Positions 35,401 through 41,075 of a stretch of DNA of 64,000 nt are shown piece by piece; within the stretch, counting starts at the first letter, position 1; the number at the start of each line of letters is the position of its first letter. Where the stretch lies: positions 222,868,085 through 222,932,084 of the forward strand of contig NC_134400.1 in assembly GCF_050003625.1 (NCBI RefSeq), given 5' to 3'. Source of the DNA: Haematobia irritans. Lineage: Eukaryota > Arthropoda > Insecta > Diptera > Muscidae. The notes below the pieces were generated by a model, which was given only the letters and a program-made list of their open reading frames with translations, was not told the DNA's origin and searched no databases. The position numbers and the translations under genes are program-made.

Positions 35401-37342
35401 CCCCATATAAACAGATCCCCAGATTTGACCTCCGGAGCCCCTTGGAAGAGCAAAATTCATCCTATTCGGTTCAAATTTGGTACGTGATGTTAGTATATGG
35501 TATCCAACAACCATGCATGAATTGGTTCATATCAGTCCATAATTATATATAGCCCCCATATAAACCGATCCCCAGATTTGACCTCCGGTGCCTTTTGGAG
35601 AAGCAAAATTCATCCGATCTGGTTGAAATTTGGTACGTGGTGGTAGTATATGATATTTAACAACCATGCCAAAAGTGGTCCATATCAGTCCATAATCATA
35701 TATAGCCCCCATATAAACCGATCCCGAGATTTGGTTTTGGAACCTCTTGGATGAGCAAATTTCATCCGAGTCAGTTGAAATTTGGTACATTGTGCTAGTA
35801 TATGGCCGTTAACAACCATGCCTTACTAGGTCCATATCGGTCTATAGTTATATATAGCCCTCAGATAAATCGATACCCAATCACACAAAAATTGGTCCAT
35901 ATCAAGTTCATAATTGTATATAGCCCCCATATAAGCGACGCCCATATTTCAATAATTATTTGTAGACTTACATACATTTTTATCTAATATTAATCTAATG
36001 ATTCAATATATCGGCCAATTTAAAACGATTTCTTTAAACCAAATATGTTTTTCTTTACGTTAAAGAATATCTGTCTTAATTCAAAGTTATGAGACTTTAA
36101 CGGAGGGACGTAAATTTCCAATATTATTGCCCCAAATGTAATGAAAAACTTTTTGAAGCACAGATTATAAACTTTTCTTTAATTAAAATTGCATTGTTTT
36201 AATGTGGCAATGTCCTTAATATTGCCTAAATTGCGTTTCCTAAAATTAGTCTTTGATTTAGGTCAATATTTTTTCCCCCCAAAAAGATATTTGTACTAAA
36301 GTTAGGGATTTCGCGCCTAGTGTGAACACAGTATTATAATACCATGCTCAGCAGAGTGGTATAGGGTACACAATGTTTTCTGGCCCATTGCAACTTTGAC
36401 ATATTTCAATTAATTTTATCACTAGGGGAAATTTCCCACAATATCTCAATGGTTGGTATATTGTTTCTACTTCATGTCATATACAGTCATATATGTCCGA
36501 TATAGATACTGGTCATAGGAGAAGTGAATGTCATTTAATAAAATCAATTAAATGATTAACTTTTTCTTCAAGCTATATGAGGCACAAAAAAGAAACTCAA
36601 TGAAAATACAATAAAAGAAGATTCCATTTTACCATGGACATGGCTGAGTTCATGATCTATGACCAAACCATTTTTGCGCTGTGGTCATTTTCTATGAACA
36701 AAAAAAAACTTAAGTTGGTCAAGAAATATCCCTGATGTGACAGGTTGATTTATGGAAAAATATAAAGAAAAGGCATTTTTTTCGAACTCTATTACCCAAT
36801 GTTGAGATGGGATATATGGCAAAAAAGGGATCTATTATGTGGGTGACCTAGGGATATTTCCTTAATAGTTGACATCTTTTGGATCCCATTAACCTTCAGT
36901 CAACTTCATTTTCCCAGATTCATTTAAGCTTTCTTAGAAAATTGTATTCTCGTTTACTATTACAGTTGCCACTTACCTTGCCAGTTAAGGTTGCATTATG
37001 CAGTTCATCCAGAGTGGGACGGTAGGCAGCTTGTATTGACATAATATTACGATAGTTATCCAAACGTGGCAAAGCTTCACGGGTAAAATGCCTGTGACCA
37101 TAAAAAGAGAAAAATGAAAATTAATTTAATTTTCTTTATAGCCTTTAAAATAGGAGGTTGTGAGGCAATCTTACCGAAAACTTTTGCCATATTTTGTGTC
37201 ATACTCGTTATCCAAAAGTTCACGATCTTCATTAGAATCATCAGATTCTTCATTTTGTGGTTCCACTTGAAAGCGTGTGGTCTGTAGGTCCTTGAAACGC
37301 GATGGTTTGTCTTTGTCACGAAAACTGCTCTTAATGGATTGT
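8311..37342 (-). CDS. Ncc69: Na-K-2Cl cotransporter gene (SLC12, NKCC type), ten internal exons
   Basis: This is a secondary active transporter of the plasma membrane that couples Na+, K+ and Cl- uptake; fly Ncc69 is an NKCC. Ten minus-strand exons (37175-37342, 36977-37091, 23543-23807, 15042-15295, 14859-14973, 14660-14799, 14428-14593, 8973-9115, 8591-8700, 8311-8446) all have AG/GT borders and fit in phase without a stop, for about 537 codons. NKCC signs are a Tyr in helix 3 (MYVVGF), the NIWG motif in helix 1, FFPAATG in helix 6 and the paired Ser of TLSSALASL in helix 8. The alternative, NCC, normally has His instead of that Tyr. The first coding exon(s) and everything after helix 10 are missing from the window. 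The symbol rests on memory of the fly protein; NKCC (CG31547) is the other candidate. Confidence 0.9.
8591..8700 (-). CDS. Ncc69: Cotransporter exon i: intracellular loop, start of helix 9
   Basis: This is a 110-bp exon encoding [28 protein letters not shown] and the beginning of helix 9 (VLTFVIAVA). This loop is nearly invariant in the family. Its last two bases, GC, complete an Ala codon with exon j. Confidence 0.92.
8973..9115 (-). CDS. Ncc69: Cotransporter exon h: helix 8, Na+ site
   Basis: This is a 143-bp exon encoding the end of the extracellular loop ([16 protein letters not shown]) and then helix 8 with [20 protein letters not shown]. The adjacent serines of LSSAL are Na+ ligands in NKCC/NCC proteins. 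It ends in phase 0 before GTAACA. Confidence 0.92.
9116..9962. other. Intron sequence, nothing recognised
   Basis: This is AT-rich intron between exons h and g. The overlapping short open frames at 9625-9921 match nothing I know. Confidence 0.6.
9963..11650 (+). mobile_element. F2 family element, complete
   Basis: It opens AACAAGTATATATGGCCGTA with the palindrome TTCGGCCAGGCCGAA and closes with the hairpin ATACCCCCATCC...GGTGGAGGGTAT. Monomers recur at 10908, 11061, 11214 and 11367, each 153 bp apart. The tail carries the TCTCAGATCGACTCAGAATT and ATATATACTTTATGGGG boxes common to F2 ends. It lies inside the 5.3-kb intron. Confidence 0.85.
12076..13346 (+). mobile_element. DD37E Tc1/mariner-type transposon, copy 1
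   Basis: This is a 1271-bp element with terminal inverted repeats AAGGGTGATACGGTCAAAAT and, inverted, AAGAGTGATACGGTCAAAAT. It is flanked by a TA duplication (12074-12075, 13347-13348). Copy B of the host element (40098-41075) shows the uninterrupted site with one TA, which confirms both borders. Confidence 0.92.
12225..13218 (+). pseudogene. DD37E transposase, frameshifted
   Basis: This encoded a cut-and-paste transposase. The likely start is ATG 12225 ([20 protein letters not shown]). A helix-turn-helix DNA-binding N-terminus comes first, then catalytic [17 protein letters not shown] and [10 protein letters not shown]; the last D and the E are 37 residues apart. Compared with copy 2 it has lost 12 bp near 12616 (in frame) and about 14 bp near 12733, which shifts the frame. 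The correct frame resumes at about 12796 and ends at TAA 13216-13218. The product cannot be full length. Confidence 0.9.
14178..14427. other. Intron sequence, nothing recognised
   Basis: This is short AT-rich intron next to exon g. Confidence 0.6.
14428..14593 (-). CDS. Ncc69: Cotransporter exon g: helix 7 and extracellular loop
   Basis: This is a 166-bp exon encoding [18 protein letters not shown], a hydrophobic helix, and [18 protein letters not shown] is a possible N-glycosylation sequon in the loop after helix 7. The exon ends near CVN with one base of the next codon before GTAAGT. The intron after it (5.3 kb) holds two mobile elements. Confidence 0.9.
14660..14799 (-). CDS. Ncc69: Cotransporter exon f: helix 6 with ion-site motif
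   Basis: This is a 140-bp exon encoding an acidic extracellular-loop segment ([12 protein letters not shown]) and then [18 protein letters not shown] and ANISGDLK. The Pro and Thr of FFPAATG belong to the K+/Cl- binding site in NKCC structures. The donor is GTAAAA, weaker than the neighbours but in phase. Confidence 0.9.
14859..14973 (-). CDS. Ncc69: Cotransporter exon e: helix 5
   Basis: This is a 115-bp exon encoding [19 protein letters not shown] and the loop [15 protein letters not shown]. It starts in phase 0, leaves one base over, and uses the donor T/GTGAGT. It lies in the compact group of exons d-g, with introns of 59-68 bp. Confidence 0.9.
15042..15295 (-). CDS. Ncc69: Cotransporter exon d: helices 3-4
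   Basis: This is a 254-bp exon that opens by completing the Gly codon of exon c ([17 protein letters not shown]). Helix 3 contains AMYVVGF, whose Tyr marks K+-coupled members of the family. A hydrophobic helix ending in [10 protein letters not shown] follows. The upstream intron is 8.2 kb; the downstream intron is 68 bp. Confidence 0.92.
15296..16440. other. Intron sequence with GT run, no gene
   Basis: This is intron upstream of exon d. A short (GT)n/(T)n run lies at 15688-15713. ATGTTTGGACATGG at about 15964 resembles the start of the T5 repeat at 29.1 kb. Nothing coding was seen. Confidence 0.5.
16879..17161. mobile_element. CACA-ended palindromic MITE
   Basis: This is a 283-bp element from CACAGAAAAAAATTTCACG to ...AAATTTTTGTGTG, flanked by TA on both sides. 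The inside is a run of ATTAAAAAATTAAT-type inverted repeats that could fold as one long hairpin. It is non-coding. Confidence 0.75.
17307..17591. mobile_element. CACA-ended palindromic MITE, second copy
   Basis: It has the same internal order of motifs as 16879-17161 (TTCACGAAAAATTTTCCAAT at the left, TTTTTTTATGTG at the right), about 285 bp. The two copies lie 145 bp apart in the same orientation. The left border is approximate. Confidence 0.7.
17801..20003. repeat. Old repeat mosaic: T4 relative and F1 remnants
   Basis: No gene. Two related 90-bp stretches (TTTAGCTGTAT...CAAG...CGAAACTC type) lie at about 17855-17945 and 19120-19210. 18350-18720 is an inverted relative of T4. Eroded F1 phrases (CTGAATCTGAACCGATTTG; a GACATCATGTGTCTATCTC tail) lie at 18050-18120 and 19480-19850. 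Confidence 0.5.
20004..21566 (-). mobile_element. F3 family element
   Basis: Read on the minus strand it begins ACAAGTATATACAGCAGTAA with the palindrome TTCGGCCGGGCCGAA and ATACCCACCACCAT. It ends at 20004 with a TATACCCCCGTCA...GGTGGGTATA hairpin. ATATAAAGTATACATATTCT, TTGATCAGGGAGAAATTCTA and GTCCGTCTGTCTGTCTGT boxes lie at 20088-20163. CCCCAT recurs at 20441, 20594, 20747 and 20900, exactly 153 bp apart. Open frames on the minus strand (20619-21058) are array artefacts. Confidence 0.85.
21567..21859. other. Intron sequence, nothing recognised
   Basis: This is AT-rich intron between F3 and the DD41D element. TTCTACAAAGTGGTGCAGG at about 21683 is a leftover of an F1 end. Confidence 0.5.
21860..22792 (-). 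mobile_element. DD41D mariner-type transposon, internally deleted
   Basis: This is a 933-bp element with ends AAGGGTGATTTGTTAAGAGC and, inverted, AAGGGTGATTCTTTTGAGG, flanked by TA (21858-21859, 22793-22794). Elements of this type are usually about 1.3 kb. Here the segment between the promoter-side end and the catalytic domain is missing. Confidence 0.88.
21967..22671 (-). pseudogene. DD41D transposase, N-terminus lost
   Basis: The frame is open from just after a TAG at 22672-22674 and reads [20 protein letters not shown] before the first catalytic motif [24 protein letters not shown] (second Asp) and [15 protein letters not shown] (third Asp) follow; the last two acidic residues are 41 apart. 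The C-terminus ends in HLNEIIFKK and TAA. The paired helix-turn-helix DNA-binding half is absent, so it cannot mobilise itself. It lies in the same orientation as the cotransporter gene, within its 8.2-kb intron. Confidence 0.88.
22793..23542. other. Intron sequence, nothing recognised
   Basis: This is AT-rich intron between the DD41D element and exon c, with no repeat family that I can place. Confidence 0.55.
23543..23807 (-). CDS. Ncc69: Cotransporter exon c: membrane helices 1-2
   Basis: This is a 265-bp exon starting at the acceptor CCCAACCAG and reading [16 protein letters not shown]. It continues with [20 protein letters not shown] (helix 1, holding ion-site residues of the NIW motif) and a second helix ending in [10 protein letters not shown] nearer AG at 23797-23798 would put the exon out of frame, so the upstream AG at 23808-23809 was chosen; it preserves phase 0 from exon b. 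The donor is G/GTAAGT. Confidence 0.92.
23808..25027. other. Intron sequence, no gene
   Basis: This is intron upstream of exon c. The overlapping short open frames at 23792-24486 are low-complexity, poly-T rich and match nothing known. Nothing else is recognised. Confidence 0.55.
25028..25720 (-). pseudogene. Jockey-like LINE, 3' end with C-terminal ORF2 remnant
   Basis: On the minus strand the stretch from about 25440 to 25195 reads [20 protein letters not shown], then [20 protein letters not shown] with a Cys/His-rich tail, and [20 protein letters not shown]. This is the end of a non-LTR reverse transcriptase/RNase H polyprotein. The 3' UTR ends in CCACTTTAACCTAACCTAAC at 25028. Upstream (25441-25720) the frame is broken. 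It is a 5'-truncated, dead copy abutting the mariner insertion. A second copy of the same 3' UTR is at 63872. Confidence 0.8.
26754..28684 (+). mobile_element. F2 family element inserted in mariner copy 1
   Basis: It begins AACAAGTATATACGGCCGTA with TTCGGCCAGGCCGAA and ends with the CCCATCC...GGTGGAGGGTATAAAA hairpin right before the mariner sequence resumes. It carries the 153-bp array and the CGGACGGACGGACATGCTCA and ATTTCGATGTGTTACAAACG tail boxes. A MITE is nested near its 5' end (26821-27337). Open frames at 27382-28683 are array artefacts. Confidence 0.88.
26821..27337. mobile_element. CACTG-type MITE, 517 bp, nested in F2
   Basis: Its ends are CACTCAAAAAAAAGTGAAC and, inverted, CACTGAAAAAACAGTGAACC, with TA on both sides (26819-26820, 27338-27339). 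The F2 sequence GGATTGCG-TA-GAAACTTC, uninterrupted in the copy at 1835, proves the insertion. It is non-coding. A sister copy in the opposite orientation is at 57312-57827. Confidence 0.9.
29013..29940. repeat. T5 repeat, non-coding
   Basis: It contains CACAGAAAAAACATGTTTGG at about 29133 and several ACATGTT/CATGACCATT phrases. A 110-bp stretch at 29647-29760 (GAACCATGTTCACTGAGCC to ATGATTGTGACAATCAT) recurs almost unchanged at 34671-34780. It ends near GTTTTTGCTGGGTA. Borders are unclear. Confidence 0.45.
29941..31815. other. Intron sequence, nothing recognised
   Basis: This 1.9-kb part of the 13.2-kb intron is less AT-rich than its surroundings but has no convincing exon. The short open frames at 30590-31574 have no family I can name and no splice-site support. 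Confidence 0.5.
31816..32220. repeat. F1-like end fragment followed by a degraded palindromic MITE
   Basis: CTCGGACGGGCCGACTATAT near 31825 is an F1-type hairpin end. From 31872 (CTACACAGAAAAAAATAT) to about 32220 AATTAAAAAATTAATTC-type arms show a degraded copy of the CACA-ended MITE family. Confidence 0.5.
32221..32538. other. Intron sequence rich in GATATA/GATCTA words
   Basis: There is no gene. The stretch is made of many short GATCTAATCAGATATG-like words, a low-order degenerate repeat. Confidence 0.4.
32539..34446 (+). mobile_element. F1 family element, complete, with nested MITE
   Basis: It opens ACAAGTAAGGAAACTCTAAA with the hairpin AGTCGGGCGGGGCCGAC and closes with TACCCTATTCC...GCGCAGGGTATAATA. 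The inner array has about 153-bp units. The GTCCGTCTGTC-type box is eroded to ACGGACAGACGGGCATG (about 34296). A MITE occupies 33256-33544. Open frames at 33630-34101 are array artefacts. Confidence 0.85.
33256..33544. mobile_element. CACA-ended palindromic MITE nested in F1
   Basis: This is a 289-bp element from CACACAAAAAAATTTTTTTT to ...TTTTTTTGTGTG, flanked by TA. The same F1 phrase (GCTATATATAGGAGATAT) is uninterrupted one monomer later at about 33691, giving an internal empty site. It belongs to the family at 16879-17591. Confidence 0.88.
34447..34780. repeat. T5 repeat fragment
   Basis: It is AT-rich, and its last 110 bp (34671-34780) are nearly identical to 29647-29760. It ends abruptly at GACAATCAT, where F2 sequence starts. 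Confidence 0.5.
34781..35990 (-). mobile_element. F2 family element, truncated at both ends
   Basis: Minus-strand F2 monomers (GGTTTATATGGGGGCTATAT phrase) fill the segment. The array begins abruptly next to T5, so the tail hairpin is missing. The far side stops in the TAAGTCTACAAATAATT box without the TTCGGCC palindrome. Open frames at 34927-35253 and 35527-35790 are array artefacts. Confidence 0.8.
35991..36976. other. Intron sequence with hairpin remnant
   Basis: There is no gene. 35991-36310 resembles T4-type AT-rich repeat. ATACCATGCTCAGCAGAGTG and GTATAGGGTA at about 36340-36370 look like an old F-family terminal hairpin. Exon b follows. Confidence 0.45.
36977..37091 (-). CDS. Ncc69: Cotransporter exon b: phospho-site block
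   Basis: This is a 115-bp exon only 83 bp downstream of exon a. It encodes [15 protein letters not shown] and then a stretch ending in [15 protein letters not shown]. This is the most conserved part of the NKCC N-terminus. The Thr of HFT corresponds to the main activating phospho-threonine of vertebrate NKCC1 (HNTMDAVPRIDHYR there). The exon ends on a whole codon before GTAAGT. The next intron is 13.2 kb. Confidence 0.92.
37175..37342 (-). CDS. Ncc69: Cotransporter exon a: N-terminal regulatory region
   Basis: This is a 168-bp exon of the cytoplasmic N-terminus, entered with one base completing a codon and left with two. It encodes an RFQV motif, the RFxV docking site recognised by SPAK/OSR1 (fly Frayed) kinases. 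An acidic stretch follows ([16 protein letters not shown]), and then YGKSFR, which runs into the conserved phospho-site block of the next exon. The Ser of KSF aligns with a regulatory Thr of vertebrate NKCC1. The acceptor is TTTCCTCCATAG and the donor is CG/GTAAG. No partner exon upstream was recognised between 37343 and 64000. Confidence 0.9.
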
Positions 37343-37795
37343 CTATGGAGGAAAGAGATAAGACAAAAACAAAAGAAAATAATTTAATATAAAAATGCAA
37401 ATTTCTAAAAGAGATATTAGGGAATTTCATTTAACTCAATCATAAATAACAAAAGCCAACATAAAATAGGTGGGTATCTTGTATTTTGCTCTACAAAAGA
37501 ATTTCATTAAATTTTTCATTTAAAAAAGTTGTTTTTTTTTTTTTATAAAAGAAGAGGTAATAACTAGTTAGCTTTTGTACATGAATAATGTGTATGGGGA
37601 AGTAGCGATGCCCCATAATATATGGGCCAGCGTGAAAGCTGTGAAAAGGGGTCATTTGTAATAAACAGAGGAATATTTATGATTGTTGCCTACCTTATTA
37701 AGAAGAACAAAAGAACCGAAAGACTGTAGTGTTTTGTAAAATTGAATGTGGTCAAAAATTATTTTTGCGGCATGTCTTAAAATAGCTTAAATGTA
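37343..37795. other. Sequence upstream of exon a, no exon found
   Basis: It is AT-rich with a poly-T tract at about 37530. I looked here for the preceding cotransporter exon and did not find one. Confidence 0.5.
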
Positions 37796-39785
37796 CCCAG
37801 CAAAAAAAAACGTTGCCAAAAAAATAGTGGAAATGTTCTTTTTGGATCCGTAAGTGGTGCAAAACTGGCACGGAAGCGATGCATTTAACATGGAACGGAT
37901 GTTCACCATTTCAACAGACGTTGCACTGAATTAGCATCACTTCTTAAGGTGTGATGCGAATCCAGTGTTTTACATGTGAATTAAACATATTTTTGATATT
38001 TTGTCAAATAATTAACTTTTAAAATTTTTTATGATTCGTGATGCCTTCTAACGCTTGTCTGAAATGTTTGACATAAAATATTTTCAAAAACTCGCAATTT
38101 TTCTAGAATGGATTTAGTATTTTTTTTTTCTACAAAATTTGTATTATTGTACCATTTTATTAATTCTTACTCTGTTTCTATCCTATTTGAAATAAAATTT
38201 CCCATTAAAAATATGAAAAGAGTTATAAACAAGTAAGAAAAGTCTAAAGTCGGGCGAGACCGACTATATTATACCCTGCACTACTTTGTAGATGTAAATT
38301 TTCGATACAATATCACATCCGTCAAATGTGTTGGGGGCTATATATAAAGGTTTGTCTCAAATACATACATTTAAATATCACTCGATCTGGACAGAATTTG
38401 ATAGACTTCTACTAAATCTATAGACTCAAAATTTAAGTCGGCTAATGCACTAGGGTGGAACACAATGTTAGTAAAAAAATATGGGAAACATTTAAATCTG
38501 AAGCAAATTTAAGGAAACTTTTATTATGATTTATCGCTCGATATATATGATTTATCGCTCGATATATATGTATTAGAAGTTTAGGAAAATTAGAGTCATT
38601 TTTACAACTTTTCGACTAAGCAGTGGCGATTTTAAAAGGAAAATGCTGGTATTTTGACCATTTTTGTCGAAATCAGAAAAACATATCTGAACATAGCTAC
38701 AATGCTAATTCTACTCCCTGTGCAAAATTTCAACTAAATCGGAGTTAAAAATTGGCCTCTGTTGTCATATGAGTGTAAATCGGGTGAAAGCTATATATGG
38801 CAGATATATCTAAATCTGAACCGATTTCAAACAAATTTGGCACGCATAGCTACAATGCTAATTATACTCCCTGTACAAAATGTCAACTAAATCGGAGTTA
38901 AAAATGAGCCTCTGTGGTCATATGAGTGTAAATCGGGCGAAAGCTACATATGGGAGCTGTATCTAAATCTGAACCGATTTCAACCAAATTTGACACACAT
39001 AGCTACAATGCTAATTCTACTCTCTGTGCAAAATTTCAATTAAATCGGAGTAAAAGATTGGCCTCTGTGGTCATATGAGTGTAAATCGGGCGAACGATAT
39101 ATATGGGAGCTATATCTAAATCTGTACCGATTTCAATAAAATTTGGCACAATTGACTAAACTACTAATTGTACTCCTAGTGCAAAATTTCAACTAACTTG
39201 AGGTAAAACCCTGGCTTCTGGGACCGTATTAGTCCATATCGGGCGAATGATATATATGAGAGTTATATCTGAACCGATTTCAATAAAATTTGGCACACTT
39301 GGCTATAGTACTAATTGTGCTTCTTGTGCAAAATTTGAAGCAAATTAGGGTAAAGCTCTGGCTTCTGGGGCCATATAAGTCCATATCGGGAGCTATATCC
39401 AAATCTGAACCGATTTCTTACAAAATCAATAGGGTTCTATTCTGAGTTAAAACACATACTTGTGCCAAATTTGAAGTCGACTAAAACTGCGACCTAGACT
39501 TTGATTACAAAAATGTGTTCACGGACAGACGGACATGTCTATATCGACTCAGGAGCCCACCCTGAGCATTTTTGCCAAAGACACCATGTGTCTATCTCGT
39601 CTCCTTCTGGGTGTTGCAAACATATGCACTAACTTATAATACCCTGTTCCACAGTGTGGCGCAGGGTATAAAAATGGAATTAAAAGAACTTCCTGTGTAG
39701 TTAAAACAAAACATCTTTGGGAGGACATTTTTGGAAGTGCTTTTAAATTTGTGTCTTAGAAGAACTTCTAAATTTGTTTGCTGGG
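37796..39785. mobile_element. CCCAGCAAA element with nested F1
   Basis: The left end CCCAGCAAAAAAAAACGTTG and the right end AAATTTGTTTGCTGGG form terminal inverted repeats, each bordered by TA (37794-37795, 39786-39787). Without the F1 inside (38227-39670) it is about 546 bp and non-coding. Confidence 0.65.
38227..39670 (+). mobile_element. F1 family element, complete
   Basis: It opens AACAAGTAAGAAAAGTCTAA with AGTCGGGCGAGACCGACT and closes with TACCCTGTTCC...GCGCAGGGTATA. The first inner unit is shortened (a deletion after CAGAAAAACATATCTGAAC). The CGGACAGACGGACATGTCT box is at about 39520. Confidence 0.85.
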
Positions 39786-40097
39786 TAATTTAAACACTAG
39801 AGAAGGAATACGATGCTCTGGGTATACAAAACAATTATTTAAAATCCTAAAACTACAAAAAACTACAAACTTTAGTTTTTTTTCAATGTTTTTTTTTATT
39901 ATTATACTAATTTTATATTTACTAAAAATATAATTTAAAAATTATAAATAAAAAAAAACTCTAGCAAAAATCACAATACCAATTTTTGAAAAAATAGGAA
40001 AGATGTAAGACAGAAATTTGCCAACAACAAAATTGTTAATCTTTACAAGCTCATGTGACTATCATTTCTAAAACGCTCAACTGACAGCTGACAGATT
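39786..40097. other. AT-rich sequence, nothing recognised
   Basis: This is low-complexity A/T-rich DNA between two CCCAGCAAA elements. Confidence 0.5.
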
Positions 40098-41075
40098 CCC
40101 AGCAAAAACTAGGTAACCACATCTCATTACAATTGACATTACCAGGAGTAAAGCTATCATTACACGTTGCATTACATTGCGGCGAGTTATAATGACTAAT
40201 TTGTAATGACAAAAATAAATACTTCTCGGTAATTTTCGAATTGTTATTCTCAAGTTTTTAGGCAGTTGTAGTTAACGATTTAATAAAATAGAATAAATGA
40301 TGGTACCATTAGGTATAATTATTCACATAATCGAGCACTTACATAAAAAATCAAAAAGAATATGTAATGTAACGGTAATTCCGAAAATTTTTCCGTTAAG
40401 AGATTTTTATCACAAATATTTCATAATAATTATGTTTAATGACATTATCATATTATGTTTTAAATAAATGCTTTCTTATACCTCATTCACATTATACTTC
40501 CAAAATGCGCTTAAACTAAATTTCAAATGCCATTTGCCTTATAAAAAAGAGACTTAAAATCCACTTTTAGTAGATTTCGAACCTTATGTGAATTGGCTTT
40601 TGGATATATTATAACGTAATTCACGAATCCAACTCCCTTAAACAACCTACATTTATTTCTATTTTAAGTGTGAAATTAATTTGCGTGTAATCTTATTTAG
40701 ATTATTTATTAGATTTTTTGTTTATTTATACAATATTCGTTTCTATTCAAGTACTTCTCCTATTACAGCATCACTCGCCATATTTTGATCCATTGTAATC
40801 GGCGATAGAAATCAATATTTTCGAGATTTGGTTGCCTGAGACAATAAGTGGCTATTTTGCAAGCTTTGATGTATCTACGAATAAGTCATTACATATTAGG
40901 TGATTATATGCTTTAAATGCACTACTTATTTTATGGCCGAAAGTATGCCTGGGGAGAAGTACTTTCCTTGTAGGACATGCATATGTAAATGTAATCCGAA
41001 GCAATTAATAAGTGGTTATTAATTTTTAAATAGGCTTACCTACAGGATTACCGGGTAATGAGAGTTTTTGCTGGG
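40098..41075 (-). mobile_element. CCCAGCAAAAA element, copy B, uninterrupted
   Basis: This is a 978-bp element with CCCAGCAAAAACTAGG and, inverted, CCCAGCAAAAACTCTCATT ends. It is the inverted relative of copy A at 11965-14177. It keeps the single TA target (in GCATGTCCTACAAGGAAAG on the minus strand) where copy A carries the DD37E transposon. Confidence 0.75.
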
